Assembly (NCBI GenBank): GCA_903857685.1
Contig: CAIOFO010000066.1
Coordinates: 1 to 52,501 of the forward strand
Direction of reading: 5' to 3'
Source: an uncultured Alphaproteobacteria bacterium
GTDB taxonomy: Bacteria > Pseudomonadota > Alphaproteobacteria > Micropepsales > Micropepsaceae
Length of the DNA: 52,501 bases
Within the stretch, counting starts at the first letter, position 1; each line of letters starts with the position of its first letter. This document shows, in pieces, positions 32,636 to 42,237 of the stretch. The position numbers and the translations under genes were made by a program. The notes under the pieces were generated by a model. The model had not been told where the DNA came from and made no database searches. It saw only the letters and a list, made by a program, of their open reading frames with translations.

Positions 32636-35600
32636 ATGAACATCTCCAAGCGGTTTATCGAATATCCGGTGATGACCACGCTGCTGATGGCGGCGCTGCT
32701 GGTGTTCGGCGTGGCGGGCTATTTCAAGCTGCCCAACAGCGAATTGCCGAATGTGGATTTTCCCACCATCCAGGTGACCGCCAACCTGGCGGGCGCCGAC
32801 CCCGAGACCATGGCGTCGGCCGTCGCGGCGCCGCTGGAAGCGTCCTTCGCCACGGTGCCGGGCATCGCCCAGATGTCTTCAACCAATACGCTGGGCCGCA
32901 CCTCGATCGTGATGCAGTTCGAGCTGGACCGCCCCATCGACGCCGCAGCCCAGGATGTGCAGGCCGCGATATCGGCCGCCTCGCGCCAACTGCCCAAGAC
33001 GATGATCAATCCGCCCACCTTCCACAAGACCAATCCGATTGATCAGCCGATCTTCTTCCTGGTGCTGACCTCCAAGACCCTGCCGGTAACCACCATCGAG
33101 CGCTATGCGAACCTGATGTCGCGCGAAATTTCCGTGCTGGACGGCGTGGCGGATGTGCCGGTGAATGGCGTATCCAAATACGCGGTGCGGGTGCAGGCCG
33201 ACCCCAACGCCCTGGCGGCGCGCGGCATCGGCATCGATACGCTGGCGGCGGCGATCAACAGTGCGAATGTCGACCAGGCCACCGGCGCATTGAACGGCGC
33301 CGACGCCAAGGTGATCCGCACCGACGGCCAGCTCAGCGATGCCGCCGGATTCCGCAAGCAGGTGATCGCCTATCGCAACGGCGCGCCGGTGCGGCTGGGC
33401 GATGTCGCCAAGGTGATCGATTCCAGCGCCGATACACGCACGGCCGAATGGTACCGTACCCAGCGCGCCGTTTCGGTGTGGGTGCGGCGCCAGCCCGGCG
33501 CCAACACCATCGAGGTGGTGAAGAAAATCCGCGCGCTGATGCCCCAATTCCGCGCCGCCCTGCCCGCCGACATCGCCATGGAAGTGCGCCACGACCGCAG
33601 CCAGAGCATCAAGATCTCGATCAACAATGTCGAAGAGACCCTGCTGATCGCGGCTGTGCTGGTGGTGGCGGTGATTTTCCTTTTCCTGCGCAAGGTATCG
33701 GCCACGATCATCCCGGCTTTGGCGCTGCCGCTCTCCATCGTCGGCACATTCGCAGGCATGGATCTGATGGGATTCAGCCTGGACAATCTTTCGCTGATGG
33801 CCATCACCCTGTCTGTCGGGTTCGTGGTGGATGACGCCATCGTGATGCTGGAAAACATCGTCCGGCACATCGAGATGGGCGAAACCCCGCGCCAGGCGGC
33901 GCTGAAAGGATCCGGCGAAGTCGCCTTCACCATCCTGTCCATGACCCTGTCGCTGGTGGCGGTGTTCATTCCGGTCGTGTTCATGAGCGGGCTGGTGGGG
34001 CGGCTGCTCTATGAGTTCTCGGTCACCATCATCATGGCGATCCTCTTCTCAGGCCTGATCTCGCTCACCTTCACGCCCATGCTTTGCGCCCGCATGCTGC
34101 GCGACGAGAGACGGGAAAAGCACAATATTTTCTATCGCTGGAGCGAGAATACCTTCAACTGGGTGCAGAACGGCTATGACCGTTCCCTCGCCTGGAGCAT
34201 GCACAACCGTCCGGTGATCCTGGGCGTGTTCGTGCTCAGCATCGTTGCCAGCGTGGTGCTGTTCCGGGCCATGCCGCAGGACTTCATGCCCCCCGACGAC
34301 CAGGCCCAGCTTGGCGTGGCCATCCAGGCCCAGAACGGCACGTCCTATGAGCGCATGGTGGCTTACGGCCAGCAGGTCAGCAAAATCGTCCATCAGGACA
34401 AGAATGTGAATGGCGGCATGCTGGATGTTTCGTCTCCGGGCGCCGGCGCCAGTTCCGCCAGCATCAACGTCATGCTCAAGGAACGGGGCCCGGATCGCGA
34501 GATGCCGGCCGACCAGGTGGCGGCCGAGCTGCGCAAGAAGCTCAACAACCTCACCGGCCTGAACGTCTTTGTGACCTATCCGGCCACCTTCAATATCGGC
34601 GGGCGCTCGTCACGCTCGACCTATCAATACACGCTGCAGGGCCTGGACCTGACTCAGCTGCAGCAGATGTCGAGCCTGCTGGAAGAGCAGCTGAAGGGCA
34701 TGGATGCCTTTGTCGGCGTCAACAGCGACTATGACAAGGCGACGCCTTCGGCCGATGTACACATTGACCGCGACCGCGCCGCCGCCCTGGGCGTCTCGGT
34801 ACAACAGATCGAAAATGCCATGGGCTACGCCTTTGGCGGCCAGCAGGTGTCGCAGATCTTTGCTTCGTCCGACCAATATTCGGTGATGCTGGAATTGCTG
34901 CCGGCCTATCAGAACGGCGCGGATTCACTGCGCTCGCTCTACATCACCGCCAACAACGGCCAGATGGTGCCGCTCAGCGCGGTGACCTCCACCGCCCTTA
35001 AGACCATGCCGCTGAGCGTCAATCATTCCGGCCAGCTGCCGTCGGTGACCGTCTCCTTCGATCTGGCGCCGGGCTATTCGCTCAGCGACGCGGTCAAGGG
35101 CATTCAGCAGGCCAGCGACGCCATCGGCATGCCGCAGACGGTGCAGGGCTCGTTCCAGGGCGTCGCCAACGCCTTCCAGGAATCCATGGCCGACATGCCG
35201 GAACTGCTGCTGATCGCGTGCCTGACCGTCTATATCGTGCTGGGCATCCTGTATGAGAGCTTCATTCATCCCCTTACCATCCTGTCGGGGCTGCCCTCAG
35301 CGGCGGTAGGCGCGCTGCTGACCCTTTATATCGCGGGGCTGCCGCTGACGGTCTATGCCTTTGTCGGCATGATCATGCTGGTGGGCATCGTCAAGAAGAA
35401 CGCCATCATGATGATTGACTTTGCGCTGCATAAACAGCGCAGCGAAATCGGCGTCAGCGCGGCGGAGGCCATCCTGGAAGCCGCTCGCATCCGCTTCCGC
35501 CCCATCATGATGACCACCATGGCGGCGTTGATGGGCACCCTCCCGATCGCCTTCGGCACCGGTGTGGGCGCCGAAGCGCGCCACCCCTTGGGCCTTTGCG

Positions 35601-35740
35601 TGGTCGGCGGATTGCTCTTCTCGCAGCTGCTGACGCTCTACATCACGCCGGTGATCTATACCTATATGGACCGGCTGGGCTCGGTGCGGCTGTTCGGGAC
35701 ACGAAAAAGGCCGTCGCAGGCGCCAACACCGGCCGAGTAA
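32636..35740 (+). CDS. RND multidrug efflux transporter (MdtB/MdtC-like), first module
   Basis: 1034 residues with 12 membrane helices and two large periplasmic loops. N-terminus 'FIEYPVMTTLLMAALLVFGV' and 'NVDFPTIQV' are typical of the MdtBC/HAE1 group. TM4 carries the proton-relay pair in 'GFVVDDAIVMLENIVRHIE'. Second-half motifs 'GIVKKNAIMMIDFAL' and 'ARIRFRPIMMTTMAALMGTL' are intact. It is a proton-driven exporter of hydrophobic or amphipathic compounds, cooperating with the upstream fusion protein. Confidence 0.95.
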   Translation: MNISKRFIEYPVMTTLLMAALLVFGVAGYFKLPNSELPNVDFPTIQVTANLAGADPETMASAVAAPLEASFATVPGIAQMSSTNTLGRTSIVMQFELDRPIDAAAQDVQAAISAASRQLPKTMINPPTFHKTNPIDQPIFFLVLTSKTLPVTTIERYANLMSREISVLDGVADVPVNGVSKYAVRVQADPNALAARGIGIDTLAAAINSANVDQATGALNGADAKVIRTDGQLSDAAGFRKQVIAYRNGAPVRLGDVAKVIDSSADTRTAEWYRTQRAVSVWVRRQPGANTIEVVKKIRALMPQFRAALPADIAMEVRHDRSQSIKISINNVEETLLIAAVLVVAVIFLFLRKVSATIIPALALPLSIVGTFAGMDLMGFSLDNLSLMAITLSVGFVVDDAIVMLENIVRHIEMGETPRQAALKGSGEVAFTILSMTLSLVAVFIPVVFMSGLVGRLLYEFSVTIIMAILFSGLISLTFTPMLCARMLRDERREKHNIFYRWSENTFNWVQNGYDRSLAWSMHNRPVILGVFVLSIVASVVLFRAMPQDFMPPDDQAQLGVAIQAQNGTSYERMVAYGQQVSKIVHQDKNVNGGMLDVSSPGAGASSASINVMLKERGPDREMPADQVAAELRKKLNNLTGLNVFVTYPATFNIGGRSSRSTYQYTLQGLDLTQLQQMSSLLEEQLKGMDAFVGVNSDYDKATPSADVHIDRDRAAALGVSVQQIENAMGYAFGGQQVSQIFASSDQYSVMLELLPAYQNGADSLRSLYITANNGQMVPLSAVTSTALKTMPLSVNHSGQLPSVTVSFDLAPGYSLSDAVKGIQQASDAIGMPQTVQGSFQGVANAFQESMADMPELLLIACLTVYIVLGILYESFIHPLTILSGLPSAAVGALLTLYIAGLPLTVYAFVGMIMLVGIVKKNAIMMIDFALHKQRSEIGVSAAEAILEAARIRFRPIMMTTMAALMGTLPIAFGTGVGAEARHPLGLCVVGGLLFSQLLTLYITPVIYTYMDRLGSVRLFGTRKRPSQAPTPAE

Positions 35741-35810
35741 GGCACCGCCGGCCGATGGCCGGACAGCCATGCGTGCGGGCTTGGGCGAGGCATTACGCCA
35801 ATTAAGAAAA
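35741..35810 (+). repeat. Intergenic hairpin element after first RND gene
   Basis: GGCACCGCCGGCCGATGGCC starts one base past the stop, then GGACA, a 'CGGGCTTGGGCGAGGC' block, and AATTAAGAAAAGG. The same order of blocks follows the second RND gene (40699-40800). CCGGCC/GGCCGG forms a small hairpin. It is a paralogous 3' flank that may act on mRNA ends; it has no U-run. Confidence 0.5.
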
Positions 35811-36287
35811 GGTCGCGTTGCCGGCTGTCGCCGGCAAGCTGCGCCCGCTTTGTTGCCCCGGCCCGGAAGCGCGCCACGTCGTTACGATTTTGCAAGGCAA
35901 AAGCGGAAGCCCGGTTCCCGTTAAAAAAGATATTTCCCTGCAATTTCAAGATGTTAATGACAAACATCAGCGGATACATCGCAAAATGTGCCCGTCCATT
36001 GAGACAATTGCGAGAAACTTTTGGCGTATACGGGCTGTAACTGGGCATGGAAGTGGCGATAAGGCCCCGGAACAATTATAATTTTAGGGCTTTGCCGGGG
36101 CATTCCTATCCGGGGGCTTGCAAAAATGCGGTTGAGTTTTCTGAGCGGTTTCGTGACGCCCGGCCAATAGTGTAGGCAGTGTAAATGGCGGAATCTCAGA
36201 CAGAGATGGCTGAACCTAACAATGGGTCGCGCCATACCGGGCCATGACACCACCGGACCGGACAGCTGAAGGCAGAAAGTTAAGTCA
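35811..36287 (+). promoter_or_regulatory. Leader and promoter region of the second RND operon
   Basis: About 480 bp without a gene. Blocks shared with the first leader appear in the same order: AATTTCAAGATGTTAATGAC (35941-35960; first leader has a near match near 31113), GACAATTGCGAGAAACTTTT (36003-36022), GGCGATAAGGCCCCGG, and AATAGTGTAGGCAGTGTA (36168-36185). AGTGT-N4-AGTGT in the last block is a direct repeat present in both leaders. A GCCCCGG/CCGGGGC stem (about 36064-36100) replaces the first leader's terminator and lacks a U-run. Confidence 0.55.
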
Positions 36288-37529
36288 ATGAATGTGCAAG
36301 TGCCGCCGACGCGGGGCAAACAGGATTTCCAGCAAGACGAGAAGCAGGGTTCGCCGCTGCGCAAATACCTGGCAGGCGGCATTGCGCTGCTGCTCATTCT
36401 GGGCGGCTATTGGTATTACACCAACAACCAGAGCGCGGGGAATGCGGGCCGCGGACGCCTTCAGACGGCAGCGCCGGTCAAGGTCGCCATCGCGCATCAG
36501 CGCGACATGGCGGTGATTGAAAAGACCATCGGCACTGTGGTGGCCAATTCTTCCGTCTCGGTGACTGCGCGGGTGCAGGGTCAGCTCACCAAGGCTTTTT
36601 TCAAGGAAGGCCAGATGGTGAAGGAGGGTGACCTGCTTTTCCAGATTGATCCGATGCCCTTCCAGGCGGCCTATGACGCCACCCTGGCGACGCTGGCGGG
36701 CGCCAAGACCAATGCAGACCGTTCCGCCAGCCTCTTGAAGCAGAACGCCATCGCGGCCCAGACCAATGACAACAACCAGGCGCTTTATCAGCAGGCCAAA
36801 GCCAATGCAGAGGCCGCCCGCCTCAATCTGCAATTCACCCAGATCCGCTCGCCGATAGACGGCAAGACCGGTCCCATCCTGCTGCAGCCCGGCAACCTGG
36901 TATCCGTCAACGGCTTGACCGCGCCGCTGGTGACCATCACCCAGATTCAGCCGATCAAGGTTTCCTTCGCCCTGCCACAGTCCGACTTGCCGCGCATCCA
37001 GGCGCGGGCGCAGCGTCCCGGCGGCCTGACCGCGAATGTGCAGCTGCATGACCAGGGCGGCAAGGATCTGTCTGCACCGGTGAACTTCATCAGCAACGTG
37101 GTCACCGCCGCCAGCGGCACCATCGAACTGCGCGCCACCTTCCCCAATGCCGATTCCGCCCTGGTGCCGGGACAGCTGGTGGATGTGGTGGTGGAATTGG
37201 CGACCATACCGGGGGCCATCGTGGTGCCGCGCGAGGCGGTCAACACCGGGCCGGACGGCAGCTATGTTTATGTCGTGACTCCGGAACGCGTCGCCATGAC
37301 GCGCCCCGTCAAGGTGACATTCGACGACGGAATCAATGACGCCATAACCGGCAATGTCCGGGACGGCGATCAGGTGATTGTGGACGGTCAGTTGCGCGTG
37401 GTGCCGGGCGGCAAGGTCTTCCCGCAGGGCGGCGGCGGCAATGGCGGCCCCGGTCGCGCGAACGGCAATAAGGGTGGCAAGCGCGGTGGCGGGGGCACCC
37501 AGGCCGGCACGCCGCAGAATGCGGGTTAG
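36288..37529 (+). CDS. RND efflux membrane fusion protein (MdtA-like), second module
   Basis: 413 residues. Same architecture as the first module: membrane anchor ~26-45 ('YLAGGIALLLILGGYWYYTN'), lipoyl halves ('FFKEGQMVKEGDLLFQIDPM', 'QFTQIRSPIDGKTGPILLQP'), alpha-hairpin, and beta-barrel ('QPIKVSFALPQSDLPRIQAR'). The tail is Gly/Asn/Lys-rich. It is a clear paralogue of the protein at 31437, implying a duplication of the whole MFP-RND unit. Confidence 0.93.
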   Translation: MNVQVPPTRGKQDFQQDEKQGSPLRKYLAGGIALLLILGGYWYYTNNQSAGNAGRGRLQTAAPVKVAIAHQRDMAVIEKTIGTVVANSSVSVTARVQGQLTKAFFKEGQMVKEGDLLFQIDPMPFQAAYDATLATLAGAKTNADRSASLLKQNAIAAQTNDNNQALYQQAKANAEAARLNLQFTQIRSPIDGKTGPILLQPGNLVSVNGLTAPLVTITQIQPIKVSFALPQSDLPRIQARAQRPGGLTANVQLHDQGGKDLSAPVNFISNVVTAASGTIELRATFPNADSALVPGQLVDVVVELATIPGAIVVPREAVNTGPDGSYVYVVTPERVAMTRPVKVTFDDGINDAITGNVRDGDQVIVDGQLRVVPGGKVFPQGGGGNGGPGRANGNKGGKRGGGGTQAGTPQNAG

Positions 37530-37538
37530 GTTAAAGCC

Positions 37539-40500
37539 ATGAACCCTTCAAAAATCTTCATCGAACGGCCGGTCATGACCACCCTGGTCATGGCGGCCTT
37601 CATCATCTTCGGCATTTTCGGCTATTTGACCCTGCCGGTCTCCGACCTGCCCAATTTCGATTTTCCCACCATCCAGGTCGGCGCCAATGTGCCCGGCGCC
37701 GACCCCGAAACCATGGCCTCCGGCGTCGCGGCGCCGCTGGAGAACGCCTTTTCCACCATCAACGGCATCGACTCGATGACCTCGTCATCGCGTCAGGGCA
37801 TGACAAATGTCTCCATCCAGTTCAGCCTGGACCGCAACATTGATGCCGCCGCCCAGGACGTGCAGGCAGCGATTAGCGGCGCCTTGCGCCAGCTGCCCCG
37901 CAACATGCCGGTGCCGCCCACCTTCCGCAAAGTCAATCCGGCGGACCAGCCGATCATCTTCATCGCCATGTGGTCGGACACACTCAAGCCGTCCCAGCTC
38001 GACGAATATGCCGAGACCATGCTGGCCCGCCAGCTTTCGACCATTGACGGCGTGGCCAATATCGATGTCGGCGGCGCGACAAAATATGCCATCCGGATTC
38101 AGGCCGATCCCGCCGCGCTGGCCACCCGCAATATCGGGTTCGATGCCCTGCAGCAGGCGGTGGTCACCGCCAATGTCAACCAGGCGACGGGCTCCCTGAA
38201 TGGCGCCAACCAGTCTCAGGTCATTGATACCAGGGGCCAGCTGAACAACGCCCAGGAATTCTCGCGCCAGATTTTCGCCTATCGCAATGGCGCGCCGATC
38301 CGCATCGGCGATGTCGCCACCGTGATCGACGGATTGCAGAACGTCTTCTCGCTGAGCATCTACAAGGGCCATTCCGCCATCGTGATTTCCATCCAGCGCC
38401 AGCCCGGATCGAACACGGTGGAAACCATCAAGCGGATCCGGGCGGTGCTGCCCCAGTTCCAGGCGACCCTGCCGCCCAGCGTGCATCTGGAAATCGCCTA
38501 TGACCGCAGTGAGTCCATCAAGGAGGCCATTGACGATGTGCAGCTGACCCTGCTGATCGCCGCCGTCCTGGTTGTGCTGGTGATCTTCGCTTTCCTGCGC
38601 AATGTCCAGGCCACCGTTATTCCCTCGCTCGCCCTGCCCATCGCGGTGATCGGCACCTTTGCGGGCATGTCGCTGATGGGCTTCAATCTGGACAATCTAT
38701 CCCTGATGGCGCTGACCCTGTCGGTGGGCTTTGTGGTGGATGACGCCATCGTGATGCTGGAGAATATCGTCCGGCACATCGAAGGCGGCATGAAACCCTA
38801 TGATGCCGCCGTTAAGGGCGCCGGCGAAATCGCCTTCACCATCCTGTCCATGACCACAAGCCTGGCGGCGGTGTTCATCCCCATCGTCTTCATGGGCGGC
38901 GTGGTGGGGCGGTTGCTGCACGAATTCGCCGTCACCATCATCATAGCCATCGTTTGTTCGGGCGTCATCTCGGTGACGCTGACGCCCATGTTGTGCGCCC
39001 GCATCCTGAAGAATCATGACGGCGAGGCGCACAACGTTTTCTACCGGGTGAGCGAAGCCAGCTTCAACTGGATGCACCGCACCTATGAGCACAGCCTGCG
39101 CTGGTCGCTGGATCATCGCCGCTTCATCCTGGGCGTCTTCTTCGCCAGCGTGCTCGCCTCCGCCGGTCTGTTCTGGATCATGCCGCAGGATTTCCTGCCC
39201 AGCGACGATGTCGGCCGCATCAATGGCGCCATACAGGCGGCCAACGGCACCTCGTTCCCGCAGATGCAGCGTTATGTCGAACAGGTGCGGCGGATCATCG
39301 AAGCCGATCCCAATGTGCAGAGCGTGCAGATTGACGCCCGCGCCAGCAACGGCGCGGCCGGCACCAATTTTGCGGGACTGAACCTGGTCGTTTTGAAGCC
39401 GCTGGGCGAGCGCAAGCTCAACGCCGACGGGGTTATCCGCGAACTGCGGCCCAAGCTGAACCGTATTACGGGCGTTAATGTATTCCTGACCAACCCGCCG
39501 CCCGTCCGGCTGGGCGCCCGCGGCGGACGCTCCAACTACCAGTACACGCTGCAGGGCCTGGATCTGGACGAGTTGGCGGCCGCTTCCACGCGCCTGATGG
39601 AAGAGATGCGTCAAAATCCCGCCTTTGTCGACGTCAACAGCGACTACGATTCGGTGATGCCGTCGGTGCATGTCGCCATTGATCGCGACCGCGCCGCCGC
39701 TTTCGGGGTTTCGGTGCAGCAGATCGAGAACGCGCTGGGTTCGGCCTTTTCAAGCAACCAGATTACCCAGATCAACATGCCGTCCAACCAGTATCAGGTG
39801 ATTCTGGAACTGCTGCCCAAATATCAGGCCAGCGTCACCTCGCTGTCCCAGCTTTACATTACGTCAAGTTCCGGCACGCTGGTGCCCCTGACCGCCGTGA
39901 CCAAGATCAGCAATGCCACCATGCCGATCAGCGTCAACCATTCCGGCCAGGTGCCCGCGATCACGGTTTCCTTCGACATGGCGGCGGGCAAGGCGCTGTC
40001 GGATGCCGTGAGCGGCATTCGCGACGCTTCGGCGGATGCCAATCTTCCGGCGGACATCTCGGGCAGCTTCCAGGGCACCGCCGCCGCCTTCCAGCAATCC
40101 ACCCAGAATATGGGCCTGCTGCTCTTCATCGCGATGCTGGTGGTTTATATCATCCTGGGCATCCTCTATGAGAGCTTCATCCACCCCTTCACCATCCTGT
40201 CGGGGCTGCCCTCGGCGGCGATGGGGGCGTTGCTCACGCTCTACATCGCCCATCTTCTGTTCCTGGCGCATATTCTGACCACGGACATGAACCTGACGCT
40301 CTATGCCTTTATCGGCATGATCATGCTGATCGGCATCGTCAAGAAGAACGCCATCATGATGATCGACTTCGCCCTCAACAAACAGCGAACCGGCGCAGAT
40401 GTGTCCGCGGAAGATGCCGTATTCGAAGCCGCGATGATCCGCTTCCGCCCCATCATGATGACCACCATGGCGGCGATGATGGGCACCCTGCCGATCGCGC

Positions 40501-40697
40501 TGGGCGTGGGCGCCGGCGCAGCGTCCCGCAGGCCGCTGGGCCTGTGCGTGGCGGGCGGGCTGCTGCTCTCCCAGCTTCTGACGCTCTACATCACGCCGGT
40601 GATCTATATCTATATGGACCGGCTGGGCAGTTTGCGGCTGTTCGGCAGCGCCAAGCGCAAAAAGCCATCCCCCCAGGCCCCGGCGCCGGCAGAGTAG
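37539..40697 (+). CDS. RND multidrug efflux transporter (MdtB/MdtC-like), second module
   Basis: 1052 residues, colinear with the first-module pump. It keeps 'SDLPNFDFPTIQVGANVPGA', the TM4 'GFVVDDAIVMLENIVRHIEG' proton relay, and 'IMMIDFALNKQRTGADVSAE'. The last third has a small insertion ('LFLAHILTTDMNLTLYAF') relative to its paralogue. Gene pairs mdtB-mdtC in enterobacteria work as a heteromer with one MFP; here each pump has its own MFP, which argues for separate complexes, although a mixed trimer cannot be excluded. Confidence 0.95.
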   Translation: MNPSKIFIERPVMTTLVMAAFIIFGIFGYLTLPVSDLPNFDFPTIQVGANVPGADPETMASGVAAPLENAFSTINGIDSMTSSSRQGMTNVSIQFSLDRNIDAAAQDVQAAISGALRQLPRNMPVPPTFRKVNPADQPIIFIAMWSDTLKPSQLDEYAETMLARQLSTIDGVANIDVGGATKYAIRIQADPAALATRNIGFDALQQAVVTANVNQATGSLNGANQSQVIDTRGQLNNAQEFSRQIFAYRNGAPIRIGDVATVIDGLQNVFSLSIYKGHSAIVISIQRQPGSNTVETIKRIRAVLPQFQATLPPSVHLEIAYDRSESIKEAIDDVQLTLLIAAVLVVLVIFAFLRNVQATVIPSLALPIAVIGTFAGMSLMGFNLDNLSLMALTLSVGFVVDDAIVMLENIVRHIEGGMKPYDAAVKGAGEIAFTILSMTTSLAAVFIPIVFMGGVVGRLLHEFAVTIIIAIVCSGVISVTLTPMLCARILKNHDGEAHNVFYRVSEASFNWMHRTYEHSLRWSLDHRRFILGVFFASVLASAGLFWIMPQDFLPSDDVGRINGAIQAANGTSFPQMQRYVEQVRRIIEADPNVQSVQIDARASNGAAGTNFAGLNLVVLKPLGERKLNADGVIRELRPKLNRITGVNVFLTNPPPVRLGARGGRSNYQYTLQGLDLDELAAASTRLMEEMRQNPAFVDVNSDYDSVMPSVHVAIDRDRAAAFGVSVQQIENALGSAFSSNQITQINMPSNQYQVILELLPKYQASVTSLSQLYITSSSGTLVPLTAVTKISNATMPISVNHSGQVPAITVSFDMAAGKALSDAVSGIRDASADANLPADISGSFQGTAAAFQQSTQNMGLLLFIAMLVVYIILGILYESFIHPFTILSGLPSAAMGALLTLYIAHLLFLAHILTTDMNLTLYAFIGMIMLIGIVKKNAIMMIDFALNKQRTGADVSAEDAVFEAAMIRFRPIMMTTMAAMMGTLPIALGVGAGAASRRPLGLCVAGGLLLSQLLTLYITPVIYIYMDRLGSLRLFGSAKRKKPSPQAPAPAE

Positions 40698-40698
40698 T

Positions 40699-40795
40699 GA
40701 GGCACGACCGGCCGAAGGCCGGACAAATCGGTCCGGTGGACCGATTTGAGGGCCGAACGCGCCGAGCTTGGGCGAGGCGCAGCGGACTAGAATCG
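40699..40795 (+). repeat. Intergenic hairpin element after second RND gene
   Basis: Related to the element at 35741-35810 (GGCACGACCGGCCGAAGGCC, GGACA, CGAGCTTGGGCGAGGC, AATCGAAAAGG). It has two perfect hairpins: CCGGCC-GAA-GGCCGG (40708-40722) and AAATCGGTCC-GGT-GGACCGATTT (40725-40747). The second is an insertion not present after the first RND gene. Confidence 0.55.
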
Positions 40796-40796
40796 A

Positions 40797-40823
40797 AAAG
40801 GGCGCCTGACCGGCGCTTTTTTT
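40797..40823 (+). terminator. Intrinsic terminator of the RND region
   Basis: GCGCC (40802-40806) pairs with GGCGC (40812-40816), loop TGACC, followed by T7. Preceding A's can pair with the T's. It separates the efflux genes from the converging rhomboid gene. Confidence 0.8.
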
Positions 40824-40833
40824 GTCCGATACG

Positions 40834-41565
40834 CTAAAGCGGTTCGCCGATGGTCTGGGGCCTGATCCTGTCGAATGGCCCCGAGAGTATCAGCCCGGCG
40901 GCAAAGCCGCCCAGATGCGCCTGCCAGGCGATCAACCCCACTTCGCCGCCCATCCCCAGTCCCGTGATGCCCGCCACGATATTCAGCGCCGCCCAGACCA
41001 GGCTGAACAAGAGAATTTGCCGCGACCAGAGTGGCAGCATGGCGGCCTCGGCGGGCGGGCCGGCCGAAGCCCAGGGCGGACGCTCGGTCGGAAGCAGCCT
41101 TATGCCGGCCGCCATCAGCCCCGAGATCGCGGCCGAGGCGCCGATCACCGGTTCGAGCGAGCCCCAGTTGAATGCCAGGTGCGTGGCGGCCCCTGCCACG
41201 CCGCAGAGAACAAAAAAGAGCAGGAACAGCGCCGCGCCATACCGGCGCGCCACGATCGGCCCGAAGGCCAGCAGCCACAGGCAGTTGATGGCCAGGTGGG
41301 TATAGTCATTGTGAATCGCCATGTAGCTGAGAAACGGCAGGCCGCGCTCGAACAGGCTGCCCGGGTCAGGCCCATGCTGGGACAGGAAGTCCGCGCTGTA
41401 GCGTGCCGGAATGAACGCGAAACGGTTAATCCAGTCCAGCGACAGCGCCGGCGACACCAGGGTGCGGGCGACATGGGCAGCCACCAGGCCACCGATCAGC
41501 AGCAGCACCACCGCCGGCGCGCGGAAGATGGGCTGACGGGGCGCATGCGGCGTGAGAAATGCCAT
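40834..41565 (-). CDS. Rhomboid-family intramembrane serine protease
   Basis: 243 residues, about six membrane helices. Catalytic Ser144 in 'VIGASAAISGLMAAG' and His217 in 'WQAHLGGFAAGL' form the dyad; 'HNDYTHLAINCLWLLAFGPI' carries the His/Asn oxyanion helpers. The usual G-A-S-G has Ala after the Ser. Rhomboids cleave transmembrane helices of single-pass substrates; the substrate here is unknown. Confidence 0.9.
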   Translation of the reverse strand: MAFLTPHAPRQPIFRAPAVVLLLIGGLVAAHVARTLVSPALSLDWINRFAFIPARYSADFLSQHGPDPGSLFERGLPFLSYMAIHNDYTHLAINCLWLLAFGPIVARRYGAALFLLFFVLCGVAGAATHLAFNWGSLEPVIGASAAISGLMAAGIRLLPTERPPWASAGPPAEAAMLPLWSRQILLFSLVWAALNIVAGITGLGMGGEVGLIAWQAHLGGFAAGLILSGPFDRIRPQTIGEPL

Positions 41566-41809
41566 GGCGTATATCTAGGTGGTTCGGGCTCCGGCGCAAA
41601 TGGTTCGGATTGGCACAGGCCCGCGGGCTGCCCCGCACCGGCCAGCCACCCGCGCCCGCGTTAACATCCGGGCAACCATGGCAAGGCCGCGGCTTTGGCG
41701 GCTTTTTTGCGCCGCCTGTCTCATGGCGGCACGACAATCTCTTAATGGCGATTAAGAACTGGCACGGCGGTTGCTCTGCTCAGGCATGACCAACCTCGGA
41801 CACGCAGCC

Positions 41810-42211
41810 ATGCTCCATTCCAAGACGATCCTCGCCCTGATGCTGCTGAGCGCCTTCGCCGCGACCGCGGCCCAGGCCCAGAGCTGGACCAGTTCCTCCA
41901 ATTACAACGGCTATGGCGCGGGCACCCAGAACACCGCCTCCAATTACCAGCTGCGCGATCCCAACGGCAATCTGACCCTGGTCAATGGCCAGTTTCAGGG
42001 TTCGAGCTATTCGTCCCAGTCCGGAACACAAATGGCCTCCGTAGGCGGGGGTGGGGTTGGCACAAGCGGTGCAGGTGCACAGTACGGCCAAGCTTCGGCG
42101 ATCGGTAACTCGCTCAATGTGGTCGTGCTGGGAAGTCACAACACCACCGTGGTGGATACAACCCAGGTCAATAACGGAAACCAGACGGCAAGTGTCGCTC
42201 TGAACAAGTAA
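41810..42211 (+). CDS. hfaA: Holdfast attachment protein HfaA
   Basis: 133 residues from the ATG at 41810; ATG at 41786 is an alternative. Signal peptide to AQA-Q (~24). The mature protein is rich in Ser/Asn/Gln/Gly ('SWTSSSNYNGYGAGTQNTAS', 'SQSGTQMASVGGGGVG') and ends 'VVDTTQVNNGNQTASVALNK', the curlin-like pattern of HfaA. In Caulobacter HfaA is an amyloid-like surface protein that, with HfaB and HfaD, anchors the polysaccharide holdfast to the cell pole. First of three genes in one operon. Confidence 0.85.
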   Translation: MLHSKTILALMLLSAFAATAAQAQSWTSSSNYNGYGAGTQNTASNYQLRDPNGNLTLVNGQFQGSSYSSQSGTQMASVGGGGVGTSGAGAQYGQASAIGNSLNVVVLGSHNTTVVDTTQVNNGNQTASVALNK

Positions 42212-42237
42212 TTTAGGAAAGAAGGGACGCCCCTCCC

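Noticed and set aside
36288-40697. Interpretation of the two RND pumps as an MdtBC heteromer
   Set aside because: Each pump has its own MFP and leader, unlike mdtABC with one MFP for two pumps. Treated as two modules, though mixed complexes are not excluded.
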